Below, in pieces: positions 17,804-26,393 of a DNA stretch of 64,000 bases. The DNA comes from a bacterium (GTDB lineage Bacteria; Bdellovibrionota_C; UBA2361; RFPC01). Position 1 is the first letter of the stretch. Every line of letters starts with the position of its first letter. The stretch is taken from positions 1-64,000 of the forward strand of contig JAUIBK010000012.1 in assembly GCA_030428205.1 (NCBI GenBank). Direction: 5' to 3'. The translations under genes and the position numbers were made by a program. Under the pieces are notes generated by a model. It saw only the letters and a list, made by a program, of their open reading frames with translations, ran no database searches and was not told the origin of the DNA.

Positions 17804-18071
17804 ATATTCTCACCTAAGCTGCTGAAATAACAGCAAGCTATCTTATCTCTACGGGTCTGGTAGAATCCCGGCTACGAGATGACACACTTTGAGATAGAAA
17901 TCACACCACTACAACGAGAGCTCGGGTGCCATTCCCCACAAGCTTGGCAACGCACTTCCCAACCTCTCACCTATCTCTATGAAGCACAGTGGAGCCCAAA
18001 AGCCTTCCGTAAAAGGAGAGTTTTCTCTTAAATCCACCGAACTCATACAGAATTTTTTCATTGGGGCCAAT

Positions 18072-19733
18072 ATGAACACAGCGAAAAGTAGACTTACTCT
18101 GACATTTCTCTTTTATGCTCTGCTCGCACTTATGTGGTTCCTCTTCGCTCCTGTTGACACTTCCGCTCAAAGTCATCGTATACTTTTCTATGATAATAGT
18201 TCATTCCAAAACTTATTAACCTCAAAGAGTACGGCTCCTCGATCTATCACACCTCGGCTTCAAAAGATCCCCCCCTTTCGCCTCTCTTTTCGTGCACGTG
18301 GAATTGGGAGAGTAACACTGACCTTCTCCACGAAATGGAATAAGCGATGGGTCGCCACAAGTGGTAGCCTTCTTCATGCCAGGAAGGATTCGAAGGGAGT
18401 TCATCTTCTCCGAGGGAAAGCTACAGTTCTCAACAGCAAGAAACAAAAACGTCGTAAACTTCCATTGGCAGCTGTTATCTACGACTCTCATGATGGAGCC
18501 TATACCTTTCGGGCCACACTCCGCTCACCCCGGCGCAAATCAAGTTACGAACTTCTAGCTTCACTCCCATCATCAACCTCTCGTATTCCTCGTGTAGAAG
18601 TGCGCCGAATTCCTCATAGCTCACTTCAAGAAGCCACATGTAGCGCACTCGGGCACAACCCTCATCCGGATCATAATCACCTTGCTCCATCACCTCACCA
18701 GCGGCTCGAGGGAGATGTCCTCGTTGAACTCACTACAATAGCTGATGGAGATTTCACGGCCCTCTACGGAGCCGACACAAATGCTGTTATTGCGGGGATC
18801 GTCAACACAACAAATGTCTTTTATCACAACGAGCTTGGATTAGAATTAGAAATCATTGGCCAACATAGTTTTGACGATTCCTCTGATCCCTATAGCTCCA
18901 CCACTGATCCTGAAGATCTTCTCGATGACTTTACCTACATTCATCCACCATCCGATACCTTCGGAACAAGCGACCTATTCCATCTTTTTACGGGAAGAGA
19001 TCTCAACTCAGGGGTTATCGGGATTGCCTGGGTCGGTCATGTGTGTGATCCATTTCAAAATACTGCGATCTCTCAACACGTCGATAACGAAGCAAGTAGA
19101 GCGGTCCTCCTTGCCCACGAAATAGGACACAACTTTGGCGCACATCACGATCAGCCCATTGATGGATATGAGCACATCATGCGACCCGTAATTAATCCAG
19201 ATGCCAACACTTTCTCGCTACGAAGCAAACACGACATTGCTGAACATGTATCTACAAGATCGTGCATCGATGGAGGTGGAGCTTCAGGCACACCTACCCC
19301 CACTCCAACACCTCCTCCAACCCCAAGCCCTTCTCCAACTCCAGAAGTGACTCCAAGCCCTACACCAACCCCTCTGCCCACAGATCCCCCAAGCGTACTT
19401 CCGACACCATCGCCACTTCCTATACCGACAACCCCTGAAGAACTCCGCTCACTTCTCGAGGAGAGCAGCTTTCTCCTCCAACAGTGGAAAGGAGCTTCAG
19501 TCAGCATTGAAATATCCTCAACAATAACTCTTGTGCTCGAACAACATCGAGCGTTTCTCTCAACTGCACTTGAAAGCCCCTGGTTTTCGCCACGTCAAAA
19601 GAAACGAATCAGACGCGCTGAAAAAGCACTCTCCAAACTTCTTTCAAAGAAACAAAAAGGAAAGAAATTTAAAAAACGACTTAAACGAGCGCGACAAAAA
19701 ACAAGGCGAGCTTTACGCCTCTTTGTCTTCTGA
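18072..19733 (+). CDS. Secreted reprolysin-like (M12B) zinc metalloprotease
   Basis: The 553-residue protein has a signal peptide (hydrophobic LTFLFYALLALMWFLFAP, then SAQS). An N-terminal region of about 200 residues resembles a propeptide. The catalytic domain holds HEIGHNFGAHH (HExxHxxGxxH, His349, Glu350, His353, His359) and the Met-turn IMRPV near 369-373. This arrangement is that of adamalysin/reprolysin metzincins. A Thr/Pro/Ser repeat linker (about 406-465) leads to a strongly basic C-terminal helix region (about 540 KKQKGKKFKKRLKRARQKTR). The ATG at 18072 is preferred because the upstream in-frame ATG would put 31 hydrophilic residues before the signal. It is probably extracellular; the target is unknown. 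Confidence 0.82.
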   Translation: MNTAKSRLTLTFLFYALLALMWFLFAPVDTSAQSHRILFYDNSSFQNLLTSKSTAPRSITPRLQKIPPFRLSFRARGIGRVTLTFSTKWNKRWVATSGSLLHARKDSKGVHLLRGKATVLNSKKQKRRKLPLAAVIYDSHDGAYTFRATLRSPRRKSSYELLASLPSSTSRIPRVEVRRIPHSSLQEATCSALGHNPHPDHNHLAPSPHQRLEGDVLVELTTIADGDFTALYGADTNAVIAGIVNTTNVFYHNELGLELEIIGQHSFDDSSDPYSSTTDPEDLLDDFTYIHPPSDTFGTSDLFHLFTGRDLNSGVIGIAWVGHVCDPFQNTAISQHVDNEASRAVLLAHEIGHNFGAHHDQPIDGYEHIMRPVINPDANTFSLRSKHDIAEHVSTRSCIDGGGASGTPTPTPTPPPTPSPSPTPEVTPSPTPTPLPTDPPSVLPTPSPLPIPTTPEELRSLLEESSFLLQQWKGASVSIEISSTITLVLEQHRAFLSTALESPWFSPRQKKRIRRAEKALSKLLSKKQKGKKFKKRLKRARQKTRRALRLFVF

Positions 19734-19842
19734 TAGGGTTCTGACAGATTCACTTTTTTTCACATGACAAAACGTGCGTTCTCTGACTCTTCGTTAACGA
19801 CGCATCAGGTGATATGCTCAAAGAAAATGTTTGAGGGTATCT

Positions 19843-20214
19843 ATGCTGGCAACACTGACAACAACTCACTCAACACCTTGTCAATCCACACCTCAAAGGA
19901 GTGCAATAGCCGAGCCTGCAGTGGATATTCAACCATCATCGTTAGATTCTCCTCTTACTACAGTATCTTTCTCTTTTGCTCCTGAGGGTGAAGAAGTCTC
20001 TGTAGCCACGTCGGCCAAAGAAGAGTCTCTGTGGTCGGCCATCGCCTCTGAAGCTGGCACCATTTCACGCGAAATCGGCACTCAACTTGCGGCAATTGGC
20101 ATTGCAGGCACTACAATAACTGCTGCAGCCGATAGTACCACCTTGGGGCTAGGAACAGTGCTACTTATTGGTGGCGTAGTAGCAAAGCATGTCCTACGTA
20201 AGCGTAACCACTAA
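19843..20214 (+). CDS. Small Ala/Thr-rich protein of unknown function
   Basis: No family recognised. The 123-residue product has a polar Thr/Ser/Pro-rich N-terminal half, then an Ala/Gly-rich hydrophobic C-terminus (IGTQLAAIGIAGTTITAAA and LGLGTVLLIGGVVAKHV) ending in a basic RKRNH tail, consistent with one or two C-terminal membrane segments. The ATG at 19843 has GAGGGT five bases upstream. The next gene starts 43 bp downstream. Confidence 0.5.
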   Translation: MLATLTTTHSTPCQSTPQRSAIAEPAVDIQPSSLDSPLTTVSFSFAPEGEEVSVATSAKEESLWSAIASEAGTISREIGTQLAAIGIAGTTITAAADSTTLGLGTVLLIGGVVAKHVLRKRNH

Positions 20215-20257
20215 CTCCCACCTTTTACGATCAGGAAACATATGCAACAACAAGACC

Positions 20258-21706
20258 ATGAGGAGTCAACTCTCACTTCGACCTGCTTTCTTTTTGCTTT
20301 CTTTTGCAATCATCTTCCTCTACATCCTCCACCGCCCTCTTGATGATTACGACATTTTCACCCAACTCACTCTTGGCCTCTCTTTTCTGAGAGAAGGTGG
20401 CTTTTCTTTCCCAGCCATTTCTTTCTATGGTAGTCAATCGCTCGAGTCTCTCTCCACAAATCCAGGATGGCTCTGGCAATACTGCTTTGCCACTCTCTAT
20501 CAGTATTTTCACTGGAAAGGGATACGAGTCATTCATTATGGCTTACTCTGCACCTCCCTCCTTCTCGCTCTTTATGTTCCATTACTGAAAGGCACACGCG
20601 CCAATCAGTGGCAAGTGTCTGCTGCTCAAGCACTTCCTCTTGGATTACTTTGTATTGCAAACAATACAAGTGTTCGACCACAACTCATTGCACTACTCTG
20701 CTTTTGCATAGTATTCGCCATGCTGCGTCAAAGAAAACTTAAACTCTGGCACTATAGCGTCTTACTTTTCATCCTTCTTTTGTGGCAGAACATTCATCTC
20801 TCTGTTGTTCTTGCACTTCCAATCGTTGGAAGTCGAGCACTTCGACGGTTCTTGTGCGACAAAGATCCACTTCCAGCCGTTACTCTTGAGACGACTCTTC
20901 TTCTTTGTGCCGTTGTGGCAGCTCACATAGGTACCCCAATTGGTCTTGGCGTCTTTTCCTTAGCAAGCGAAAACTATCTTATAACGCACGATATTTTTCA
21001 TAATCTTGAGTGGTACGCCTTTTGGGAATATGGACTTACAACACTCCCCTTCTTTTCCTTAGCACTTGCAATATCACTTTTTCTCGGATGGAGCGTGCGT
21101 AGAGAAACTCCCTGTTGGTTGTGGTTTCTTGTGTTCGTCTATACTAGCCTTGCACTCTTTGCTGCTCGGTTTATTCTCTTTTGGGCAGTAGTCATGCTCC
21201 CTATCTGGACGTACTGGCTTGAACACCACCGCAAAAAAAATGGGGGTTGGGTAGTAACAAAGCTCCTCTTAGGCACTCCTTCAGCTCTTCGCTTTACACT
21301 CGCTGTCGTCTCCATTCTTCTTCTCGGAGTATCAGCCTATAAAACCCCAACGTTGAGCCCCTCGATGCCACTTTCATGCATTCAACACCTAACCTCACAG
21401 ACGGATATTAAAAGGGTATATAGCTATAGAGTATGGAGCGGACTGGTGTCGTTTTATAGTAAAGGCCGTATACAGGTGCAAGCAGATGGAAGGCTCTATC
21501 GATACCCCGCTTCGTATTGGCGGAGATACTTTCAAGAAGTCAACGGAGAGGTTCCTCTTCAACAAGTCGCAAAAGAGTTCGCCCCTCAAGCTTTCGTGTT
21601 ATCCCAGAACAAGACAGAAGGCCTTGTGCAGCTTCTCGAGGAATCTGAGGAGTGGGCGAGGAGATATGAGGAGGGAGAGTGTGTAGTATTTGTTAAATCT
21701 ACGTGA
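20258..21706 (+). CDS. Polytopic membrane protein, GT-C glycosyltransferase-like
   Basis: A 482-residue protein with roughly ten membrane segments. The first periplasmic loop carries LDDYDIFTQLTLGLSF and NPGWLWQYCFATL. This resembles the 'acidic loop ... eWL' pattern of GT-C-like membrane proteins that move sugars from polyprenyl phosphates. A short soluble C-terminus (about 395-482) follows the last membrane helix. Donor and acceptor cannot be inferred. The start is uncertain: the ATG at 20258 has a poor ribosome-binding site. A better-looking AGGAAA-ATG at 20242 is out of frame and would encode only 33 residues. Confidence 0.6.
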   Translation: MRSQLSLRPAFFLLSFAIIFLYILHRPLDDYDIFTQLTLGLSFLREGGFSFPAISFYGSQSLESLSTNPGWLWQYCFATLYQYFHWKGIRVIHYGLLCTSLLLALYVPLLKGTRANQWQVSAAQALPLGLLCIANNTSVRPQLIALLCFCIVFAMLRQRKLKLWHYSVLLFILLLWQNIHLSVVLALPIVGSRALRRFLCDKDPLPAVTLETTLLLCAVVAAHIGTPIGLGVFSLASENYLITHDIFHNLEWYAFWEYGLTTLPFFSLALAISLFLGWSVRRETPCWLWFLVFVYTSLALFAARFILFWAVVMLPIWTYWLEHHRKKNGGWVVTKLLLGTPSALRFTLAVVSILLLGVSAYKTPTLSPSMPLSCIQHLTSQTDIKRVYSYRVWSGLVSFYSKGRIQVQADGRLYRYPASYWRRYFQEVNGEVPLQQVAKEFAPQAFVLSQNKTEGLVQLLEESEEWARRYEEGECVVFVKST

Positions 21707-21965
21707 ACGCGTCCCTCCGGGTCGAGCCCAACAAGCGCGACAGCGATTGTTACAAGGCGAGTAGTGGTAACTGGAGCCGTGGCGATCGTTGATTCGTTTT
21801 TTCGAATCTCTCCACCCGCTTGAGGCTTGGCTAAGAACAATAATGCGTTTTGGTTCTCGCTCCTTCGACTCGCTACCGCTCGCTCAGAATCCATTCACCT
21901 CGGGAAGGAAGGAGCCTGCCATGAGCGAGGGCCTGTGGCCCGAGTCGAATGGAAATAGCGAAACA

Positions 21966-22042
21966 TGGAGCGGGTGAAGAGATTCGAACTCTCGACCTCT
22001 TCCTTGGCAAGGAAGCGCTCTAGCCAACTGAGCTACACCCGC
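21966..22042 (-). tRNA. tRNA-Gly (anticodon GCC)
   Basis: The reverse strand gives acceptor GCGGGTG/CACCCGC, D stem GCTC/GAGC, anticodon arm TTCCT-TGCCAAG-GAA with anticodon GCC, and T arm GAGAG-TTCGAAT-CTCTT. The 3' CCA is encoded (CACCCGCTCCA). The gap 21707-21965 on its left holds GC-rich palindromic matter and no gene that I can support. Confidence 0.95.
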
Positions 22043-22174
22043 GTAGGAGATAGGTTTTATGGCAGGATGAGGAAAATGTCAATTCGTACAGGACGTTCCC
22101 TAAGATATTGAACTTTCAGTCGGCTTTCGCTATCTTCAAGCGGCAACCTATCGATATAAGAGGGAGATTGTTCG

Positions 22175-22486
22175 ATGACCACCGATTCCATCGATGAACG
22201 ACGTAAAGCACTCGAAGAAGATTTTTTTCGTCGTCAAAACGAAGAAGCGCTCAAGCGCCTCCAAGAACGCGAGGAGGAAAAACCTCGCCTTAGCCCAATT
22301 ACGGGCGAGCCGATGGAACAGCTAACCATTATGGGCGTAGTTGTTGATCGGTGCCCTACTTCAAAAGGAATCTGGCTTGATAACGGTGAGCTCGATGAGC
22401 TACTGAAAGCACACGAAGGGGAAATGCCTGGTGAAAAAGGCGAAGGCATTCTCCGTAACTTTCTTAATACTCTCTCAGGAAAATAG
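22175..22486 (+). CDS. TFIIB-type zinc-finger-like protein with lost cysteines
   Basis: A 103-residue cytosolic protein. An acidic/basic helical N-terminus (about 1-38) precedes a domain matching the bacterial zf-TFIIB fold: PITGEPMEQLTIMGVVVDRC then KGIWLDNGELDELL (about 41-81). Family members carry CPxC...CxxCxGxWLD. Here the first pair reads SPIT and the second CPTS, leaving one cysteine, so zinc cannot be bound in the usual way although the WLDxGEL signature survives. A GGGAG site precedes the ATG. Function unknown. Confidence 0.65.
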   Translation: MTTDSIDERRKALEEDFFRRQNEEALKRLQEREEEKPRLSPITGEPMEQLTIMGVVVDRCPTSKGIWLDNGELDELLKAHEGEMPGEKGEGILRNFLNTLSGK

Positions 22487-22490
22487 AGGT

Positions 22491-22856
22491 CTAATCGACA
22501 AATTGCTCGATTGTTGATTTGAGATTTCCACTTCTACCAGCTGCTACTGTTGTAGCATTTGTGCGCGCCTGCGGTGTTGCTTGCGCTCTTCGCTGCTCAA
22601 CTCTTTGAGCTTGAGGTGTTGCAGGCGCTTGTGTTTGAGAGGCTTGGGTGGAAACTCTCGCACGCTCAACAAGATCCTTAGCGAGCGTATTGTGGCTTTC
22701 CATGATTGAATCGCGAATAGTACGCAGCGTAATTCGCATACCGGTCCAACTCGCTGGAGAAAGAGATTGCACTCTATTTGGCTCTGTAAGATCCTCGATC
22801 ATTCCTACAAGATCAGCCGCCTCAAGAAGTTGGTGAAGTGCTTTACTTTGGTCCAT
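22491..22856 (-). CDS. Hypothetical Ala/Gln-rich protein
   Basis: No family recognised. The 121-residue product has a helical N-terminal half (MDQSKALHQLLEAADLVGMI ... LAKDLVERARV). A low-complexity Ala/Gln/Thr/Pro stretch follows (about 72-108, with QTQAPATPQAQ and QATPQAR), and it ends KSTIEQFVD. The ATG at 22856 has AAGGAAT eight bases upstream; the longer open frame lacks support. The gene converges on the TFIIB-finger-like gene with 4 bp between stops. The composition resembles the small protein at 35466-35774. Confidence 0.5.
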   Translation of the reverse strand: MDQSKALHQLLEAADLVGMIEDLTEPNRVQSLSPASWTGMRITLRTIRDSIMESHNTLAKDLVERARVSTQASQTQAPATPQAQRVEQRRAQATPQARTNATTVAAGRSGNLKSTIEQFVD

Positions 22857-23023
22857 GATAATATTCCTTGACTCTCTGATAGGTGACACAGTCCACACGA
22901 CATTTGACTCTGATAAGATGCTCCCAGGTACATTTTCGTTCCAAAATGAGGCTTCCGCACATAACCTCTTGTTATCACTGCCATCCACCGTTACGATAAC
23001 ACTCCAAAAGAAAAACTGTTTGA

Positions 23024-23602
23024 ATGATGAACGCTCTTCAGCTCCAACTCTTTGACTGTGCTCGTAACACCCTCAAAGTCCTGCCCGACCCTATTCGGCG
23101 GTTAGGATTGCGGGTGCTCGGTGAGTCCCCAAGGAAAAAGCAACGTGCTCGACAGCCAAACAAAACATACGCTAGCGACCCGTTTCTCAAAGATATCTGG
23201 ACCCAGGTGCGCAGAGAATTCTTTCCCCACCGCCTCGATCTCGATGACTATGCCGTTAGTTGGAGTAAGCGAAATCAAAAGCGAACTCTCGCCTCGTGTA
23301 ATATTGAGTTAAAAAAAATAAATGTTGCTCGAGAACTCAACCACCCACCTCATTTCAAGTGGCTCGCTCCCCTTCTCTACCACGAAATGTGCCACGCTTA
23401 CCTCGAGCACAACGTCTCCCAACAGAACGGAAAGTTTGCTTGGCACGGCAAGGAATTTCGTACCTTAGAAGCGCTGCACCCGGAAATGATCGCGTTTGAC
23501 ACTTGGGTAAAAAATGGAGGTTGGGCAACAGCAGTACGGAGTCACCGCTCACGGGTCGCTCACGCAAAACGGAAACAATTAGCGGCTCAGTCTCATCAAT
23601 GA
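23024..23602 (+). CDS. SprT-like zinc metalloprotease-fold protein
   Basis: The 192-residue protein has the HExxH motif YHEMCHAYLEH (His120, Glu121, His124). A third histidine follows in WHGKEFRTL (His141), the SprT/Spartan arrangement HExxH...HG. In eukaryotes Spartan cleaves DNA-protein cross-links; the bacterial role is unsettled. The N-terminal part is basic (PRKKQRARQPNK), and the C-terminus is also basic (RSRVAHAKRKQ), which would suit nucleic-acid binding. Its stop overlaps the next start as ATGA, so the two genes are translationally coupled. Confidence 0.8.
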   Translation: MMNALQLQLFDCARNTLKVLPDPIRRLGLRVLGESPRKKQRARQPNKTYASDPFLKDIWTQVRREFFPHRLDLDDYAVSWSKRNQKRTLASCNIELKKINVARELNHPPHFKWLAPLLYHEMCHAYLEHNVSQQNGKFAWHGKEFRTLEALHPEMIAFDTWVKNGGWATAVRSHRSRVAHAKRKQLAAQSHQ

Positions 23603-24519
23603 AGCGAAGAGAGTTTCTTGGAATATCCGCACTTACCGCCGCGGCCGGACTCGGCTTAGCGGGAGCAACCTGCTCATTTACTACTGGAGAAGTCGAACTC
23701 AACGAATACGATGTTCCCTTAAAAGAGATCCCAACTGAATTTAACGGTTTTCGTATAGGTGTTCTCAGCGATATTCACTTTGGCCCTGCGGTCCTAGAAC
23801 AGTGGCTTTCAGAAGCCACTCAACTGCTGAACAAAGCCAATATCGATCTCTGTCTGTTTGGCGGCGATCATATCTATGTCCCAAGCTCCTTTGTAGCAAC
23901 TTCTTTCCCATACTACCGTAATAAGGAGTACGACAATCTGCACGGGGCAAAAAAGGCCCAAGCCATTTTTGAAACTGTTGCCAAATACATCTCTACCATC
24001 AACGCAACGTACGGACTCTTTGCCACATACGGTAATCACGACCGGTGGACAGCTCCGGCCGACTGTAGCGAGATCTTTTCAAAGCAGGGAGTTTCTTTTC
24101 TGGTAAATCACGAACGGGTTATCATGCATAAAGGAGCCAGGCTTCGCCTGTTTGGCACCGACGACTACTGGACCGGTGTGCCCCGCTCTCCTGGTTATAA
24201 CCATAAAGAGTTTCGTGATGAGCTCAGAGTTGTGCTTTCTCACAACCCCGACTACCTCTCTGAACTCACAAAACAACAAGAACCTTTTCACCTGGGCGTT
24301 GCCGGTCACACCCATGGGGGGCAGATCAAGCTCCCCGGCATAGGAGCACTGTTTTATAATGTACGAGATACAGACTTTGCCGAGGGCTTAGTTAGAAGAT
24401 CCTTAGCCAACGGCAACGAAGCAACCGTGTTTGTTTCTCGAGGGCTCGGCACTGTTGAAATTCCATACCGGTTGAACTGTCCGCCAGAAGTGGCTGTTTT
24501 AGAGCTAAGATCTGCTTAG
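23599..24519 (+). CDS. Tat-exported metallophosphoesterase (YkuE/YaeI-like)
   Basis: A 306-residue calcineurin-fold phosphoesterase. The N-terminus KRREFLGISALTAAAGLGLA is a twin-arginine signal, so the folded protein would go to the periplasm. All metal motifs are visible: SDIHFG (Asp58, His60), GGDH (Asp90), YGNHDRW (Asn146, His147), LSHNPD, and GHTHGGQ. The family includes enzymes that act on lipid-linked or other phosphomonoesters; the substrate here is unknown. The ATG at 23599 overlaps the SprT-like stop, and the Tat signal starts exactly there, so the longer upstream frame is rejected. Confidence 0.88.
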   Translation: MKRREFLGISALTAAAGLGLAGATCSFTTGEVELNEYDVPLKEIPTEFNGFRIGVLSDIHFGPAVLEQWLSEATQLLNKANIDLCLFGGDHIYVPSSFVATSFPYYRNKEYDNLHGAKKAQAIFETVAKYISTINATYGLFATYGNHDRWTAPADCSEIFSKQGVSFLVNHERVIMHKGARLRLFGTDDYWTGVPRSPGYNHKEFRDELRVVLSHNPDYLSELTKQQEPFHLGVAGHTHGGQIKLPGIGALFYNVRDTDFAEGLVRRSLANGNEATVFVSRGLGTVEIPYRLNCPPEVAVLELRSA

Positions 24520-24723
24520 ACGCTAATAATATCAACATCTTACCTGGACTCCCTCCATTGAGAGAAAGATGCTTGCCAGACCTTGCGTTTTTTAAGGAAT
24601 TTCACTAGTTTAACCCTTCGATAATCGCTACTGGCTTGCACATGCTTACAGCACTACTTTTTACAAAAGCTGAAGCAAAAGGGCCAGAACAACCGAGGAG
24701 CAAGTGTGAATTCAGGAGAAGAA

Positions 24724-25002
24724 ATGTATAACGGCAAGCCGAAGAGTCAGTATATTAAGTTCCGTCCTCCGGTACAGGAAAAAAGCCGCACATCCTCAAT
24801 GGAAGTTATCGTCGATCACGGCGTTGAGCGCGCAATGAAAGTGCTCAAGCGTAAGCTTATTAAAGAAGGGCTCTTTAAGGAGCTAAAAGCTCGTCGTTAC
24901 TACACAAAACCATCTGAAGAGAAGAAACGTCGCCTCAAAGAGTCTCTGAAGAAGATTCGTAAAGAAGAATCAAGAAGACAAAAAAGCCAACTCGCTTTTT
25001 AG
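24724..25002 (+). CDS. rpsU: Small ribosomal subunit protein bS21
   Basis: A 92-residue ribosomal protein of the 30S subunit. The core VIVDHGVERAMKVLKRKLIK then EGLFKELKARRYYTKPSEEK matches bS21, which is usually about 58-71 residues. Here there is an extra N-terminal segment of about 20 residues (MYNGKPKSQYIKFRPPVQ) and a basic C-terminus. The ATG at 24724 has AGGAGA five bases upstream; the GTG at 24706 is less likely. It is followed 110 bp later by lptF. Confidence 0.9.
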   Translation: MYNGKPKSQYIKFRPPVQEKSRTSSMEVIVDHGVERAMKVLKRKLIKEGLFKELKARRYYTKPSEEKKRRLKESLKKIRKEESRRQKSQLAF

Positions 25003-25112
25003 CTCGCTTCGCCCTCTTTCTCGTCACACTCACCATTTCGCTCAATTCTCGCTTTCGGATTGTCGTTGACTCGTGCTTGCGAGACAGGCCTGTATACCGT
25101 AGAAACTAAAGA

Positions 25113-26393
25113 GTGAAAGTTCTCAATCGCTATATCTTTCGAGAAACATTTCTGTTTTTCCTGGTAAGTCTCTTTGCGTTCACGGGCATTCTGCTCGTAT
25201 TACGAATGCTCAAGCTAGCTTCGCTTGTGATTAATAAAGGCGTTGAGCTCTCCCAAGTCGGCATGGTCTTTCTCTCTATCGTTCCAACCTTTCTAGAGAT
25301 AGCAATACCGCTAGCTTCTCTGCTTGGAGTGATGCTTGCTCTTGCACGGCTTTCAGGGGATTCCGAAATCACCGTTATGCGCTCAAGCGGAATTAGCCTC
25401 TATCAGCTCATCCGACCAGTTGCTCTCTTTGGGGTGTTTGCATTCTGTTTAACCTTGGTAGTTTCACTACAACTCAAACCGTGGGGGTACGACAGGTTAT
25501 CACGTACTCTCTTTGAAATTGCACGGAGAAAAAGTACTGCGGGACTCAGCGCAGGCACCTTTAATGATCTTGGAACGATTACCCTTTACGCTGAAAAGAT
25601 TGACCACCAAACTGGCGATCTCGAAGGTGTTCTCATTCACGACAGAAGAAAACGATCAGAACGTAAAGTGATTACAGCTAAAAATGGAGCGATTCTCTCA
25701 AGCCCCGAAGAAGAATCTATCACCTTCCATCTTAAAGACGGAGAGATTCACGAACTTGCAGAGGGAAAATACATCTTCACTCAGTACGAAACCAATGACA
25801 TTCTCACGAACCCTGACGAGCTCTACACAAAACAAGAAAAAACCCGTGGGCGCATACGTCCTCGCGAGCTCTCAAATGCTCAGATATACCAAGAGCTACA
25901 AACAAGAAAAGAATTCTCTCCCATCGAGCCAACCTCAGAGCCTTCGACCCTCCAAGAAAACCTTGAGTCAGCCCCCCAAAAAAGCATTGAGCAGCAACGC
26001 AAAGAAAACGACGATCGCATCAGGAGGCTCCGCATTGAATATCACAGACGATTCTCGATTCCCTTTGCCGCCTTCCTCCTTGCCCTCTTTGCTATGCCAC
26101 TAGGTATCCAACCTCCACGGACACAACGTTCCTTGGGCGCTGGACTATCAGCCTCAATTGGCCTTGTTGTCTTCGTGTTTTATTTTGCCTTACTCTCTGT
26201 TGGCGTAGCACTTGGTGAATCCGGAGTTCTCCCTCCCATGCTCGCTGTCTGGCTTCCTAACATAGTGATCGGGATCTCTGCTTACTTTACCTTACAAAAG
26301 ATGGGCACAGAACAGTGGCAGTCTTTTGCACACGCCCTCGAAGATCTCTTTAAGAAGATTCAGCGCAAACTGGAGAAAGCAGAAAACTTATGA
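25113..26393 (+). CDS. lptF: LPS export ABC transporter permease LptF
   Basis: The 426-residue inner-membrane protein forms, with LptG and the ATPase LptB, the engine that extracts lipopolysaccharide and pushes it across the periplasm. Membrane helices 1-3 include LNRYIFRETFLFFLVSLFAF and the coupling motif LSGDSEITVMRSSGIS, typical of the family. A periplasmic beta-jellyroll follows (about 140-300) and then three more helices. It has a longer Glu/Gln/Arg-rich loop (about 245-305) than most homologues. The start is GTG. It overlaps lptG by 4 bp (ATGA). Confidence 0.94.
   Translation: MKVLNRYIFRETFLFFLVSLFAFTGILLVLRMLKLASLVINKGVELSQVGMVFLSIVPTFLEIAIPLASLLGVMLALARLSGDSEITVMRSSGISLYQLIRPVALFGVFAFCLTLVVSLQLKPWGYDRLSRTLFEIARRKSTAGLSAGTFNDLGTITLYAEKIDHQTGDLEGVLIHDRRKRSERKVITAKNGAILSSPEEESITFHLKDGEIHELAEGKYIFTQYETNDILTNPDELYTKQEKTRGRIRPRELSNAQIYQELQTRKEFSPIEPTSEPSTLQENLESAPQKSIEQQRKENDDRIRRLRIEYHRRFSIPFAAFLLALFAMPLGIQPPRTQRSLGAGLSASIGLVVFVFYFALLSVGVALGESGVLPPMLAVWLPNIVIGISAYFTLQKMGTEQWQSFAHALEDLFKKIQRKLEKAENL

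Noticed and set aside
20242..20340. 33-codon frame starting with a good AGGAAA-ATG before the GT-C-like protein
   Set aside because: It overlaps the membrane protein in another frame, and its product (polar start, then Cys/Pro-rich) looks like a frame shadow. The signal may only show that the true start of the membrane protein is uncertain.
21707..21965. GC-rich palindromic stretch beside tRNA-Gly as an integration site
   Set aside because: No integrase gene, no repeated tRNA 3' end and no foreign gene block are present, so an attachment site is not supported.
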